The notes beneath the pieces were generated by a model, which had not been told where the DNA came from, searched no databases, and worked only from the letters and a program-made list of their open reading frames with translations. From the NCBI RefSeq assembly GCF_029813115.1, contig NZ_JAPZDS010000006.1, forward strand, positions 1 to 64,000: DNA of 64,000 nt, in the 5' to 3' direction. The stretch comes from Aureimonas sp. SK2 (lineage in GTDB: Bacteria > Pseudomonadota > Alphaproteobacteria > Rhizobiales > Rhizobiaceae). This document shows, piece after piece, positions 34,018-44,689 of the stretch (within the stretch, counting starts at the first letter, position 1; each line of letters starts with the position of its first letter). Position numbers and translations under genes: made by a program.

Positions 34018-34472
34018 GCGCCGTCCCCTTCCATCGGCCGGTCGAGCACGTCGGCGATCGCCCGCAGCAGATCGAGCGCGACGGCCACTTCGGCCTCGTC
34101 GCGACCTTCCAGGATCGTGTCGCGCAGCTTGGCCGAGATCGCGGCCACGGTTTCGGCCTGCTCCGCGCCGTGCTCGGTCAGTTCCACATGCTTGGCCCGC
34201 CGGTCGCCCGCCACCGCCCGGCGGGCGATCAGGCCGAGCGCCTCCATCCCGTCGAGCAGACGCACCACCGTCGGCCCTTCAAGTCCGAGATCGGCGGCAA
34301 GTTCCGTCTGGCGCAGCGGCTGGCGCTCCGACAGGACCGCCAGCACGCGGGCGCGAGGGTAGGTGAGGCCGTGGCGCACGACCTCGGCATTGAAGCGCGT
34401 GCGCAGCTTGCGTGCGGTTTTCACCAGGGTTTCGGCGAAGGCGGCCTTGAGACGGGGATCGACCGGAGACAT
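34014..34472 (-). CDS. MarR-family repressor of the efflux operon
   Basis: A 152-residue winged-helix protein (helix-turn-helix about 55-100: LRQTELAADLGLEGPTVVRL). First gene of the emr operon and most likely its own and the pump's repressor, released by a pump substrate. An inverted repeat at 34485-34498 lies 13 bases before the start, where autorepression is expected. No redox cysteine is present. Confidence 0.9.
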   Translation of the reverse strand: MSPVDPRLKAAFAETLVKTARKLRTRFNAEVVRHGLTYPRARVLAVLSERQPLRQTELAADLGLEGPTVVRLLDGMEALGLIARRAVAGDRRAKHVELTEHGAEQAETVAAISAKLRDTILEGRDEAEVAVALDLLRAIADVLDRPMEGDGA

Positions 34473-34484
34473 CGGGCCTACATA

Positions 34485-34498
34485 GATAGCGCACTATC
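34485..34498. promoter_or_regulatory. Likely MarR operator
   Basis: GATAG-CGCA-CTATC is a perfect 5-base inverted repeat within a longer AT-rich near-palindrome (34482-34502). Elements of the form ATAGnnnGCnCTAT are common in front of autoregulated MarR efflux operons. Confidence 0.6.
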
Positions 34499-34554
34499 CA
34501 TATGCAAGGCGTAGCTTTTGCTTCGAGCGGACTTGAAAGGCAAACTGCCTACGA

Positions 34555-35586
34555 TCAGTTGCCGATCAGACCGCGAACCGCTCGCAGCGGACTTGTGACC
34601 TTCCACGAGGTGGACGAGCGGAGCGCGTCGATTTCCTCCCGCGCGGCCCGGAGTTCCGCGTCGATCCGCTCGGTCTGCGCCTGCGCGTCCGCCAGCAGGG
34701 CGGCCAGGTGGTCGCGCTCGCGCTCGATCGCCGGATGCGCCCTCTCGGCCGCCAACTGCTCGGCGAGCGGCGCCACGTGCTCGTAGGCGTGCTCTTCCAG
34801 GGCGGCGGCCAGAAGCTCCGTGCGCGAGCGCGCCGAGCCGCGGCCCGAGCGCGAGAGGACCGCCAGCATCTCGTCGGAGGACTGGAGAGTGTCGAGCCGC
34901 AGGCCGATAGCCCCGATCGCATGAAGATCGTGCAGGATCAGCTCGAAGGAGGAGGGCACGAAGCGCCAGACATGGACATCGGTATAGCGCCCGGTTTCCT
35001 CGCTCTGCCGCGCGACGAACCCTGCCTGCTCGACCGAATGGACGAGCTGCCGGTCGCCGGTGGAGCCTTTGGGCCAGCCCGGCGCGCCGTCCTGTTTGGC
35101 GCCGTAGGCGACGGCGTCGAAGATGGAGCCGAAGCTCGGCCGGGTGCGGCCGAGGCGGTGCGCGTCCAGCACCTCGCCCGTGCTGGTGAGGCGCTGAAAC
35201 ACGTCGAAGCAGCAGCGCTTGTCCGGCACGGCGAGAACCAGGACGCCGTCCGGCTTCAGGAGGCTCTCGCAATCCCTTAGGAAGCCGATCATGTCGGGCG
35301 TGTGCTCGATCACGTGGCTGGCGAGGATGAAGTCGTAACGCCCTTCCTCGCCGATGACTTGGCGCATCGGGCGCCCGTCCGACACGTAGTCCACCGGCTC
35401 GATCCGGGAGGCGTCCACCGTCGGGTTGGCGGCATATTTGCGCTGCAGCTCGGCCTGATCGGCATAGTCGATCGTTTCGACGCGGAAGCCTTCCGATTTC
35501 GGCAGCAGCGGATTGTAGCTCGGCCCGACCTCGAGGCCGAAACCGGAAGCGTCGAACAGCGCCAGAATGCCGTCTCGTCGGGACAT
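34555..35586 (-). CDS. SAM-dependent methyltransferase with C-terminal coiled coil
   Basis: The start at 35586, after GGGGAG, gives 343 residues. The N-terminal half is a class I methyltransferase fold: GLEVGPSYNPLLP as SAM-binding loop and YDFILASHVIEHTPD as the acidic/post-II region, matching Methyltransf_11-like enzymes. From about residue 265 comes a Glu/Ala-rich coiled coil, ending in STSWKVTSPLRAVR. That tail is common in enzymes of polysaccharide and cell-surface glycan assembly, so the target may be a surface sugar. No sugar cluster is adjacent. Confidence 0.82.
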   Translation of the reverse strand: MSRRDGILALFDASGFGLEVGPSYNPLLPKSEGFRVETIDYADQAELQRKYAANPTVDASRIEPVDYVSDGRPMRQVIGEEGRYDFILASHVIEHTPDMIGFLRDCESLLKPDGVLVLAVPDKRCCFDVFQRLTSTGEVLDAHRLGRTRPSFGSIFDAVAYGAKQDGAPGWPKGSTGDRQLVHSVEQAGFVARQSEETGRYTDVHVWRFVPSSFELILHDLHAIGAIGLRLDTLQSSDEMLAVLSRSGRGSARSRTELLAAALEEHAYEHVAPLAEQLAAERAHPAIERERDHLAALLADAQAQTERIDAELRAAREEIDALRSSTSWKVTSPLRAVRGLIGN

Positions 35587-35762
35587 GCCGTCTCCCCTCA
35601 GCCGTCGACGACCCCATCCTGACAGCGCGCGCCCCGGTTGCAAGGGCGACGAACTCGCGTATCCCCAGCGACCACCGTCCGCACGAGCGCCACAAACACC
35701 TGTTTGGAGAGATATCGTTCATAGGACAGCCTTAAGCTGTCAGCGAGGCTGTGGAGACGACG

Positions 35763-37118
35763 ATGGCGGACAACCCGTATACCGGAACCAAGTGGGGGCC
35801 TTCGGCCACGTTCGGCACCGCCGGCGGCACCGTGACCTGGAGCTTCAACGTCTCTGGCGCCGCACTGGTCGGGTTCGACGGTTACATCTTCGACCAGAGC
35901 TACCAGGACGCGATCCGCAAGGCCTTCGCCTTCTGGGAAAGCGTCGCCAACATCCAGTTCCGCGAAGTCGCGACGCCCTCGGCGCAGATCCAGCTCGGCT
36001 GGGACGCCATGGACGGGCGCGGCGGCACGCTGGCCGTGGCGCGCTGGCAGTATCAGGGGGCAACCACGCTCGACAGCGACATCGCCTTCGACACGGCGGA
36101 AAGCTGGAGCGCGATCCCCGGCCAGAGCACCTCGATCTATCTCGTCGCGGTGCATGAGATCGGGCACGCGATCGGCCTCAGCCATACCGACGATCCCACG
36201 TCGATCATGTATCCCTATCTCGGCCCGCAGGCGCAGGCCAACGCGGCAGACATCGCGGCCATCCGGGGTCTCTACGGCGCGGCCGGCGCCAGCGTTCCGA
36301 CCGCCGACGTACTCACCGGCACGAGCGGCAACGACACCCTGGTCTGGTCGCAGACCGTCGCCCGCATCGCCGGCGGCGGCGGAGCGGACACGATCACCGC
36401 CGCCATCTCGGGCGGTTCGATCGTCACCATCTTCGGCGGGCGCGAGGCGACCGACCCGAACGACGGCAACGATTCGATCACGGTGTCCGGCCAGGGCGCC
36501 GCCTTCGTCTACGGCAACGGCGGCGACGATCTCATCGTCTACAGCGCGACGGGAGCAGGCACCGTCTACGGCGGCGCCGGAGACGACGTCGTCCGCGTCG
36601 ACAACGGCGCGGCCAACCGGATCTTCGGCGGGTCCGGCTCCGACACGATCACCATCACCGGCAATGGCAACAACACGGTCTTCGGCGCGCAGGCCGTCAG
36701 CGACCCGGTCGATGCGGCCGACACGATCCTGATCACCGGCAACGGCAGCAATCTCGTCTATGCCAATGGCGGCAACGACCGGGTGACGATCGTCGGCACC
36801 GGCAGCAACACGGTCTATGGCGGCGTCGGCAACGACACGCTGGTGGGCGGCAGCGGCTCCGACTGGCTGGTCGGCGGCCCCGGTGACAACGTCTATACCG
36901 GCGGCGCGGGCGCCGACCGCTTCGTGCGGGCTGCGGGCGCGCGCGATATCGTCACCGACTTCAACCTCGCACAGGGCGACCGGCTCGACCTCGGCGGGCA
37001 GACCTATCGTGTCGCGACGGCCGGAGACGGCTCGGCGGCGCTGGTCTTCGACGACGGCGGCGTGATCATCCTCCAAGGAGTGACGCCGAACGCCTTCAAC
37101 GCAGCTTTCTTGGCCTGA
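35763..37118 (+). CDS. Secreted M10-type zinc metalloprotease with RTX-like repeats
   Basis: Probable extracellular protease of 451 residues. The start at ATG 35763 follows GGAG at spacing 6. The matrixin domain (about 1-170) has the zinc motif HEIGHAIGLSH with H131, H135, H141 and catalytic E132, and a Met-turn SIMYPY with M149. From about 180 to 395 a beta-roll of glycine/aspartate repeats follows, some standard (GGAGDD) and some unusual (see findings). It ends with an M10_C-like segment (DFNLAQGDRLDL). No signal peptide is present, which fits type I secretion, but no secretion genes are nearby. A terminator follows at 37175. Confidence 0.88.
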   Translation: MADNPYTGTKWGPSATFGTAGGTVTWSFNVSGAALVGFDGYIFDQSYQDAIRKAFAFWESVANIQFREVATPSAQIQLGWDAMDGRGGTLAVARWQYQGATTLDSDIAFDTAESWSAIPGQSTSIYLVAVHEIGHAIGLSHTDDPTSIMYPYLGPQAQANAADIAAIRGLYGAAGASVPTADVLTGTSGNDTLVWSQTVARIAGGGGADTITAAISGGSIVTIFGGREATDPNDGNDSITVSGQGAAFVYGNGGDDLIVYSATGAGTVYGGAGDDVVRVDNGAANRIFGGSGSDTITITGNGNNTVFGAQAVSDPVDAADTILITGNGSNLVYANGGNDRVTIVGTGSNTVYGGVGNDTLVGGSGSDWLVGGPGDNVYTGGAGADRFVRAAGARDIVTDFNLAQGDRLDLGGQTYRVATAGDGSAALVFDDGGVIILQGVTPNAFNAAFLA

Positions 37119-37174
37119 CGACACGTCGTTCGGGGGAGGGCGGACCGAGCCACCTTCTTGTTTCAGGAATTAGG

Positions 37175-37198
37175 CAGCCACCCTCGGGTGGCTGTTTT
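37175..37198 (+). terminator. Terminator of the metalloprotease gene
   Basis: A perfect 8-base stem CAGCCACC (37175-37182 with 37187-37194) with loop CTCG runs into TTTT. Confidence 0.85.
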
Positions 37199-37338
37199 CG
37201 TTCGAGTTGCCGAAAGGCGCTCTGCAAAGGCGCGAACAGTTTCAACAAAGCGGATATGCAACCGCGACGGGCTAGGGTGGGCGTCGGGTTTCCCCGTGGT
37301 CCTGTCTATCGAAGACAGGTCCGTATCCGCTTGCGGAG

Positions 37339-37719
37339 ATGTTTTTGTTCCTATTTCGTTCCCGACATGGGAATCGGGTCGGCCGAATAGGAGCGCATGG
37401 ATGTCTGAGATACCTGGCAAGTCGTGCCGTGTCGCGGCCGGCTGACGTCGTGGTCCAGCCGATCCGCAGCTTTGACGAGGGCTGCCGCCGCCGTCTCGGG
37501 ATCGCGATCGAATGTCGATCCTGCGGGAAGCGCGTTACCTATCGATGCCAGGACTTCGTCGGCTACATCGATCCGACTGCGGACATCGAGGTTCTGCGCT
37601 GGCGCTGCGCGTGGTGCCGAACGCCTGCCGAAAGCGCCCGCTACGTCATGATCGAGAAGATGGACCGGCAGGATCTCGCGCAATGGAGGGCGCCGCCATG
37701 GATGGCGCCCCGCACCTGA
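37339..37719 (+). CDS. Small Cys-rich (zinc-ribbon-like) hypothetical protein
   Basis: The frame allows up to 126 residues, but the start is unsure: ATG 37339 abuts its possible binding site, and a GTG at 37450 would give 89 residues. The conserved-looking core starts at IRSFDEGCRRRLGIAIECRS. It has CRSCGKRVTYRC and, 26 residues later, CAWC, which could bind one zinc in a ribbon. Related small proteins with paired CxxC motifs are common in Rhizobiales and have no known function. It is convergent with the chemoreceptor gene. Confidence 0.5.
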   Translation: MFLFLFRSRHGNRVGRIGAHGCLRYLASRAVSRPADVVVQPIRSFDEGCRRRLGIAIECRSCGKRVTYRCQDFVGYIDPTADIEVLRWRCAWCRTPAESARYVMIEKMDRQDLAQWRAPPWMAPRT

Positions 37720-37742
37720 AAAAGGAAGGCCGCGCGCGGCCT
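37719..37742 (-). terminator. Terminator of the chemoreceptor gene
   Basis: On the minus strand a stem AGGCCG/CGGCCT (37727-37732 with 37737-37742) is followed by TTCC and a run of five T residues (37719-37723). Confidence 0.7.
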
Positions 37743-37809
37743 CCCTGTGCTTGACGGCTTTTCAGGTGTGGTCGTGCAGCCCGAGCGAGTCTGAAAACGC
37801 GCTCGGGTT

Positions 37810-40098
<2,289 letters not shown>

Positions 40099-40173
40099 TG
40101 GTGCTGCGAGAGAGGATTGAACTCTCGACCTCTCCATTACCAATGGAGTGCTCTACCACTGAGCTACCGCAGC
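40099..40173 (-). tRNA. tRNA-Thr (GGT)
   Basis: On the minus strand the 75 bases fold as a cloverleaf: acceptor GCTGCGG pairing near the 3' end before A-CCA, D-arm AGCTCAGTGGTAGAGC, anticodon stem-loop with TTGGTAA, and T-arm with GTTCAATCC. The anticodon GGT decodes ACC/ACT threonine codons. CCA is encoded. Confidence 0.95.
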
Positions 40174-40337
40174 TTGCCGACGGCGGTCCTATTGCCATAG
40201 GCCGGCGGGGAGCGCAAGGCGTCTTGTGCGACGGTTTTTTTGCGCGCTGCCGCAGCCGGGGGTGGACAGGGAAACGGCGCCTGACTATAAGGCGCGAACC
40301 GAACGGAACGACCCTTCTGGGCCGCATCCCGAACGGC

Positions 40338-40413
40338 GCCCAAGTAGCTCAGTTGGTAGAGCATGCGACTGAAAATCGCAGTGTCGGTGGTTCGATTCCG
40401 CCCTTGGGCACCA
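40338..40413 (+). tRNA. tRNA-Phe (GAA)
   Basis: A 76-base cloverleaf with acceptor GCCCAAG/CTTGGGC, D-arm AGCTCAGTTGGTAGAGC, anticodon loop CTGAAAA (anticodon GAA) and T-arm GGTTCGATTCC, ending A-CCA. It stands divergent from tRNA-Thr, 164 bases away. No duplicated 3' end that would mark an integrated element was seen nearby. Confidence 0.96.
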
Positions 40414-40494
40414 TTCCCTTCGGTTTCTCTCTGACAATTCGGTTCCGTCGCTTCCGCCTGGCGGATCGGCTTAGGCGGCGTTGCTCGAATCGGT

Positions 40495-41148
40495 TTAACC
40501 CGCGTCGAGCCCCATCTGCCAGAAGTCCGCTTCCAGCCGGCAGGCGGTGGCGAAGGTCCGGGCGAGCGCGTCGAATCGCTTGGGGGCGAGATGTGTTTCG
40601 GCCAGATGGTCGAGATGCGCGCGGGCGCGGGCGGCGACGGACTGATAGGCCTCGCCGGCATAGTCGGCGATCCATTCGCGATAGGGATGGGCGTCGCCCA
40701 ACGCCGGCGCCAGGGCGCGGGCGATCTCGGCATAGCCGATCACGCAGGGCGCGAGCGCGACATGCAGGTCGAGCAGATCGCCCGCCTGGCCACAGTCCAG
40801 CACGAAACGCGTATAGGCGACCGTCGCGGGATGTTCGTCCGCGCCTTCCAGGTCGCAGGGCGACAAGCCCCAGCGGCCGCACAGGCGCACATGCAGATCC
40901 ATCTCCACGTCGAGGATCGCGCCCAGCGCGCCCTGCGCCGCGCGCATGTCCCGAAGCGTCTGGCTCTTGTAGACGGCGAGCGCGTTGGCGCGGGCGAACT
41001 GGATCAGGAAAAGGTAGTCCTGCTCGAGATAGCGGCGGAAGGCCGCCTCGGGCAGCGTGCCGGCGCCCATCGCGCGCACGAAGGGGTGGTCGACATAGGC
41101 GCTCCATTCGGTCGTCGCGGCGTGGCGGAGGCGATGGAAGAGATCCAT
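40495..41148 (-). CDS. tenA: Thiaminase II / aminopyrimidine aminohydrolase, TenA-C type
   Basis: Hydrolyses aminomethyl-HMP, a thiamine breakdown product, to HMP for re-use. The 217-residue helical protein has all key residues of Bacillus TenA at nearly the same numbers: D44, nucleophile C135 (ALAPCVIGY), Y139 and E206. It is the last gene of the riboswitch-controlled operon, 3 bases after the second tenA. Together with ThiD it returns the pyrimidine to thiamine synthesis. Confidence 0.93.
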   Translation of the reverse strand: MDLFHRLRHAATTEWSAYVDHPFVRAMGAGTLPEAAFRRYLEQDYLFLIQFARANALAVYKSQTLRDMRAAQGALGAILDVEMDLHVRLCGRWGLSPCDLEGADEHPATVAYTRFVLDCGQAGDLLDLHVALAPCVIGYAEIARALAPALGDAHPYREWIADYAGEAYQSVAARARAHLDHLAETHLAPKRFDALARTFATACRLEADFWQMGLDAG

Positions 41149-41151
41149 GCG

Positions 41152-41793
41152 TCAGTCCTCGTAGGCAGCGTCGAAGAAGGCGCGCTCCAGGCGCACCGCG
41201 CGCCAGAAGAGGTCGGTGACGCGTGCCTCCTCGGCGCGGCCGGTCCGGTCGAGTTCGGCGCGCAGGAACGCGACGAAGGCCCGGAACTCCGGATTGTCGT
41301 GCAGCGTGATCCATTCCGCATGGACGAAATGGGACGGGTAGGGCTGCGGGCAGCGCATGGCCCATTCGAGATAGAGCCATTCGGCGACGGTGAGGACGGC
41401 CAGCGCGCAGGGGTAGGAGCGCGTCTCCGCCGCCTCGCGCATCAGCGCCTGGAAGCCGCGCGTCGGCGCCTTGTCGGGTTCCGCCATCCTGCGTTCCACC
41501 GCGACGCCGAGCGCCTCGAAGGCCCGCAGGAAGTAGGTGTTCTCCTCACCCGCGATCGTGCCGGCGAACCGCGCGAGGCGCAGGCGTGCCTCGAACGTAT
41601 CGGCCGAGGCGATGGCCGCGCCGAGAAGCGCGAGGAAGCTGTCGACGAAGCGATGGTCCTGGACGAGGTAGGTCGCCATGACGTTCGGCGCGACGGTTCC
41701 GGCGGCCAGCTCCGCCACGAAGCGGTGCTCGACGCTGGCGGTCCAGTCCGGCTCGCTCGCCGCGCGCAACCGGTCGGTGAAGCGCTCGCTCAT
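41152..41793 (-). CDS. TenA-E type aminopyrimidine hydrolase paralogue
   Basis: A 213-residue TenA-fold protein starting MSERFTDRL at 41793, where it overlaps the thiD stop by 4 bases. D46 and a C-terminal Glu (E203) are kept, but the catalytic Cys block is replaced by LTVAEWLYLEW (T135, E138, E143). That is the pattern of TenA_E proteins, which in plants and some bacteria hydrolyse formylamino- or amino-HMP without the Cys. With the Cys-bearing TenA next door the operon encodes both forms, which may act in sequence on oxidised or base-degraded thiamine. Confidence 0.87.
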   Translation of the reverse strand: MSERFTDRLRAASEPDWTASVEHRFVAELAAGTVAPNVMATYLVQDHRFVDSFLALLGAAIASADTFEARLRLARFAGTIAGEENTYFLRAFEALGVAVERRMAEPDKAPTRGFQALMREAAETRSYPCALAVLTVAEWLYLEWAMRCPQPYPSHFVHAEWITLHDNPEFRAFVAFLRAELDRTGRAEEARVTDLFWRAVRLERAFFDAAYED

Positions 41794-42611
41794 GCCCTGT
41801 CTCCCTTCGGGCCCGCAGGCCACCATGCGTGGAAGTGGTGGACGGGGCCGCGTCCGTGGCCGACCGTCAAGGACGAGGCCTCGCGCAGCGCCGCGGTGAG
41901 ATAGGCCTTCGCCGCTCCGACCGCTTCGCCGAGCGCCAGGCCCCTTGCCAGATGGGCTGCGATGGCCGCCGCCAGGGTGCACCCGGTACCGTGATCGTTG
42001 CGCGTCGCGAGGCGCGGCGCTGTCAGGCGCTGCGTCCCGTCCGGTCCGACCAGAAGGTCGACGCTGTGTTCCCCGGTTCCGTGGCCGCCTTTCACCAGGA
42101 CCGCGCGCGCGCCCATGGCGAGGATCGCGCGGCCCTGGCGCTCCATTTCGCCCTCGTCACCCGCCTGATCGCGCCCGGTGAGGAGTGCCGCCTCGTGGAG
42201 GTTGGGCGTCGCCACGAGGGCGAGCGGTAGAAGCTCGGCGGAAAGGGCCGCGATCGCCTCCTCGCGCAGGAGCCGGTCGCCGGAGGTCGCGACCATGACG
42301 GGATCCACCACGGCGAGGTGGCCGTGGGCGCGCAGGCGCTCGGCGATGGCGCGGATCGTTTCGGTGCGCGAGACCATGCCGACCTTGATCGCGCCGACCG
42401 GGAGGTCGGACAGGACGGCGTCGATCTGGGCGGCGACGATGCCGGGCGAGAGGTCCTCGATCGCGAAGACGCCGCGCGTGTTCTGCGCGGTAACGGCGGT
42501 GAGCACGCTGGCGCCGTAGACGCCGAGCGCCGAGAAGGTCTTGAGGTCGGCCTGGATGCCGGCGCCGCCGCCCGAATCGGAGCCGGCGATGGTGAGCGCG
42601 ATCGCCGTCAC
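41790..42611 (-). CDS. thiD: Hydroxymethylpyrimidine/phosphomethylpyrimidine kinase
   Basis: Phosphorylates HMP twice to HMP-PP for thiamine synthesis. The 273-residue ribokinase-fold protein begins [20 protein letters not shown], the canonical ThiD N-terminus, and has the catalytic/anion-hole motif [15 protein letters not shown] near residue 205. It overlaps thiY and tenA-E by 4 bases each. No thiE fusion is present. Confidence 0.96.
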   Translation of the reverse strand: MTAIALTIAGSDSGGGAGIQADLKTFSALGVYGASVLTAVTAQNTRGVFAIEDLSPGIVAAQIDAVLSDLPVGAIKVGMVSRTETIRAIAERLRAHGHLAVVDPVMVATSGDRLLREEAIAALSAELLPLALVATPNLHEAALLTGRDQAGDEGEMERQGRAILAMGARAVLVKGGHGTGEHSVDLLVGPDGTQRLTAPRLATRNDHGTGCTLAAAIAAHLARGLALGEAVGAAKAYLTAALREASSLTVGHGRGPVHHFHAWWPAGPKGDRA

Positions 42612-43558
42612 GGCTTCAACTCCACGGCATAGGTCGCCAATTCGGGCGCCTGTTCCAGCACTCCGTGGTCCTTCATGAAGGCGGCGAAGCGCTCGTAGCG
42701 CCCGGCGTCGAGCGCGGCGGGGCGCTTGGCGAAGCGCGGCAGCGTGTCGGCGAAGGCTTGGGCGTTCAGCTCGTCGTCGAGGTCGGGATAGGCCTTGAGG
42801 AAGACCGCCAGCGCCTCGTCGGGATGGTTGGTGGAGAAGATCGCGGCCTCCTCCACGGCAGCGAGGAAGCGGGGGAGCCTCGGATCGTCCGCCTTGTCGG
42901 CGCCGGTGACGAAGATCAGCTCGTCATAGGCCGGCACGCCGTTCTCCTCGGGAAAGAAGGCGCGGCCCTCGTGACCTTCGAGGCGCATCTGCGTCAGCTC
43001 GAAGTTGCGATAGGCGCCGATCGTGGCATCCACATTGCCCGACAGGAGCGAGGCGCTGAGGGCGAAGTTGACGTTGACGAGTTCGACATCCGACAGGCCC
43101 AGCCCCGCCGTGCCGAGCATGGCCGACAGCACCGCCTCCTCGATGCCGGCGACGGAATAGCCGATCTTGCGGCCCTTGAGGTCGGCCAGCGTCTTCACCG
43201 GGCCGTCCGCGCGAACCATGACGGTGGTGAGCGGCGTTTCCACCAAAGTCCCAAAGCGCACGAGCGGCAGGCCGGCCTTCACGTCGAGCATGAGGTTGGG
43301 CTGGTAGTGGACGGCGACGTCGGCCTGTCCCGCGGCCACGAGGCGCGGCGGCGCGGACGGGTCGGCCGGCGGGATCAACTCGACGTCGAGCCCGCGTGCG
43401 GCGAAGAAGCCTTTCTCGCGTGCCACGACGAGAGGCACGTGATCGGGGTTCACGAACCATTCCAGAAGGACGCTCAGGCGTTCGGCGGCCGGCGCGGGCA
43501 GGGGGGCGAGCGCGGCGAGGGCAAAGCTCGCGGCGGCCAGGAGGGAACGGAACGGCAT
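42608..43558 (-). CDS. thiY: Thiamine-pyrimidine ABC binding protein, ThiY/NMT1 type
   Basis: Periplasmic protein that binds formylamino-HMP or a like pyrimidine. The start at 43558 gives a signal peptide ([20 protein letters not shown]..., cut after PAPA near residue 24) and 316 residues. The mature part starts with [19 protein letters not shown], typical of the NMT1/THI5-like family. Its start overlaps the thiX stop as TGATG. Relatives also bind sulfonates, but the riboswitch and neighbours fix the role. Confidence 0.93.
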   Translation of the reverse strand: MPFRSLLAAASFALAALAPLPAPAAERLSVLLEWFVNPDHVPLVVAREKGFFAARGLDVELIPPADPSAPPRLVAAGQADVAVHYQPNLMLDVKAGLPLVRFGTLVETPLTTVMVRADGPVKTLADLKGRKIGYSVAGIEEAVLSAMLGTAGLGLSDVELVNVNFALSASLLSGNVDATIGAYRNFELTQMRLEGHEGRAFFPEENGVPAYDELIFVTGADKADDPRLPRFLAAVEEAAIFSTNHPDEALAVFLKAYPDLDDELNAQAFADTLPRFAKRPAALDAGRYERFAAFMKDHGVLEQAPELATYAVELKP

Positions 43559-44349
43559 CAGGCTTGCGTCCTTCGCGGTGTCGGTCGTTTGAAAAGGGGC
43601 GGGGGCATGTCCTCCGCCGCCCAGGGGGCGAGGCGGGGAGCGAACTGGTCGACCAGCGCGCGCAGCACGAGGGTCAGGGCCGCGAGAATGACGAGCGCGG
43701 CGAACAGGAGGTCGGTATGCATCCGCGCACTGGCCTGGATCATCAGGAAGCCGAGCCCGCCGGACGCGCCGACCCATTCGCCGATCACCGCGCCGAGGGG
43801 CGCGAGCGGCGCGGCGACGCGAAGGCCCGTGACGAGCGCCGGCAGCGCGAGCGGCACGCGCACGTGCCAGAGCGCTTGGAAAGGGCTCGCCTCCGTCATG
43901 GCCGTAGCGTCGAGGAGGTCGGGATCGGTGCGGCGGAGGCCGTCGGCGAAGGCCGATGCGATGGGAAAGAAGATGATCAGCGCCGCCATCACCACCTTGG
44001 AGGCGAGGCCGAAGCCGAACCAGAGGACGAGGAGCGGGGCGAGCGCGAAAACCGGCATGGCCTGGAGGATCAGGACCTGCGGCCAGAAGAACGCGCCGAA
44101 GCGGGGCCAGGCGACGGTCGCGAGGCCGGCGGCGATGCCGGCAGCAGTGCCGAGCGCGAGGCCGAGCGCGATCTCGACGAGCGTCACCCAGCCTTCGCGG
44201 GCAAGCCGGCCGGATTGGGCGACGAGCGCGCGAGCGACGTCGAGGGGCGGTGGCAGCATGTAGCGCGGCGGCTCGAGCAGAAGCACGATCGCCTGCCAGG
44301 CGAGGATCCCTGCGAGAAGCCCGAGCGCAGCGGCCCGAAGCGCGCGCAT
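43558..44349 (-). CDS. thiX: Thiamine-pyrimidine ABC transporter permease, ThiX type
   Basis: Inner-membrane permease, 263 residues, about six membrane segments, BPD_transp_1 family with the ATPase-contact (EAA) loop near DATAMTEASPFQALWHVRVP. It is the first gene after the TPP riboswitch. The ATPase ThiZ that should energise it is absent from this operon and from the whole window. Confidence 0.92.
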   Translation of the reverse strand: MRALRAAALGLLAGILAWQAIVLLLEPPRYMLPPPLDVARALVAQSGRLAREGWVTLVEIALGLALGTAAGIAAGLATVAWPRFGAFFWPQVLILQAMPVFALAPLLVLWFGFGLASKVVMAALIIFFPIASAFADGLRRTDPDLLDATAMTEASPFQALWHVRVPLALPALVTGLRVAAPLAPLGAVIGEWVGASGGLGFLMIQASARMHTDLLFAALVILAALTLVLRALVDQFAPRLAPWAAEDMPPPLFKRPTPRRTQA

Positions 44350-44494
44350 CGGCGCTCAGGACCGGATCGGGCGAAGCCGTAGGGCCGGTCGGTCAGGTCG
44401 GAGGCGGATGAACAGGCGCATGCGATCTCCCCGGCCGGAGCGGCCACAAGAGACCCGGATGTCGAGCGGAGACAACGAAGGCGAGACGACGCCC

Positions 44495-44587
44495 ATTCCC
44501 GTTCCTACGCCGGTATGACCCGGATCAGGTTCAAGGGTTCGGCCGTCCGGCCATCTCAGCACCCGTGTGGTGCACCCCTCGGAATGG
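44495..44587 (-). ncRNA. TPP riboswitch (THI element)
   Basis: Read on the minus strand, the conserved blocks occur in order: GAGGGGTGC, GGGTGCTGAGATG, ACCCTTGAACCTGATC, CGGGTCATACCGGCG and TAGGAACGGG. These are the pyrimidine- and pyrophosphate-sensing helices of the THI box. It lies about 145 bases before thiX, so thiamine pyrophosphate should shut off the thiX-thiY-thiD-tenA-tenA operon. Confidence 0.96.
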
Positions 44588-44642
44588 AGAAAGGATTGCC
44601 CAAGGCCGGCGCGGAGTCAACGGCGGGGCGATGCGTCTTCGG

Positions 44643-44674
44643 ATGGCGGGCGGCCGAGCAGGCCTTCCCGCCAT
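44643..44674 (-). terminator. Stem-loop after the DUF2171 gene
   Basis: Nested stem: ATGGCGGG pairs with CCCGCCAT (44643-44650 with 44667-44674) and an inner GGCC pairs with GGCC. It lies 16 bases beyond the DUF2171 stop and before the riboswitch; there is no T run. Confidence 0.5.
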
Positions 44675-44689
44675 CGATGCGGGCGTGGT

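Noticed and set aside
36300-36930. DNA-level tandem repeat or CRISPR-like array in the protease gene
   Set aside because: The periodicity is at the protein level (RTX-type repeats); the DNA units differ and there are no spacers.
37301-37319. Perfect hairpin CCTGTCT-ATCGA-AGACAGG
   Set aside because: A clean 7-base stem, but it lies between a terminated gene and an uncertain start, with no T run and no second copy; a role cannot be argued.
40099-40413. tRNA pair as possible attachment site of an integrated element
   Set aside because: No integrase gene and no repeat of a tRNA 3' end were seen nearby.
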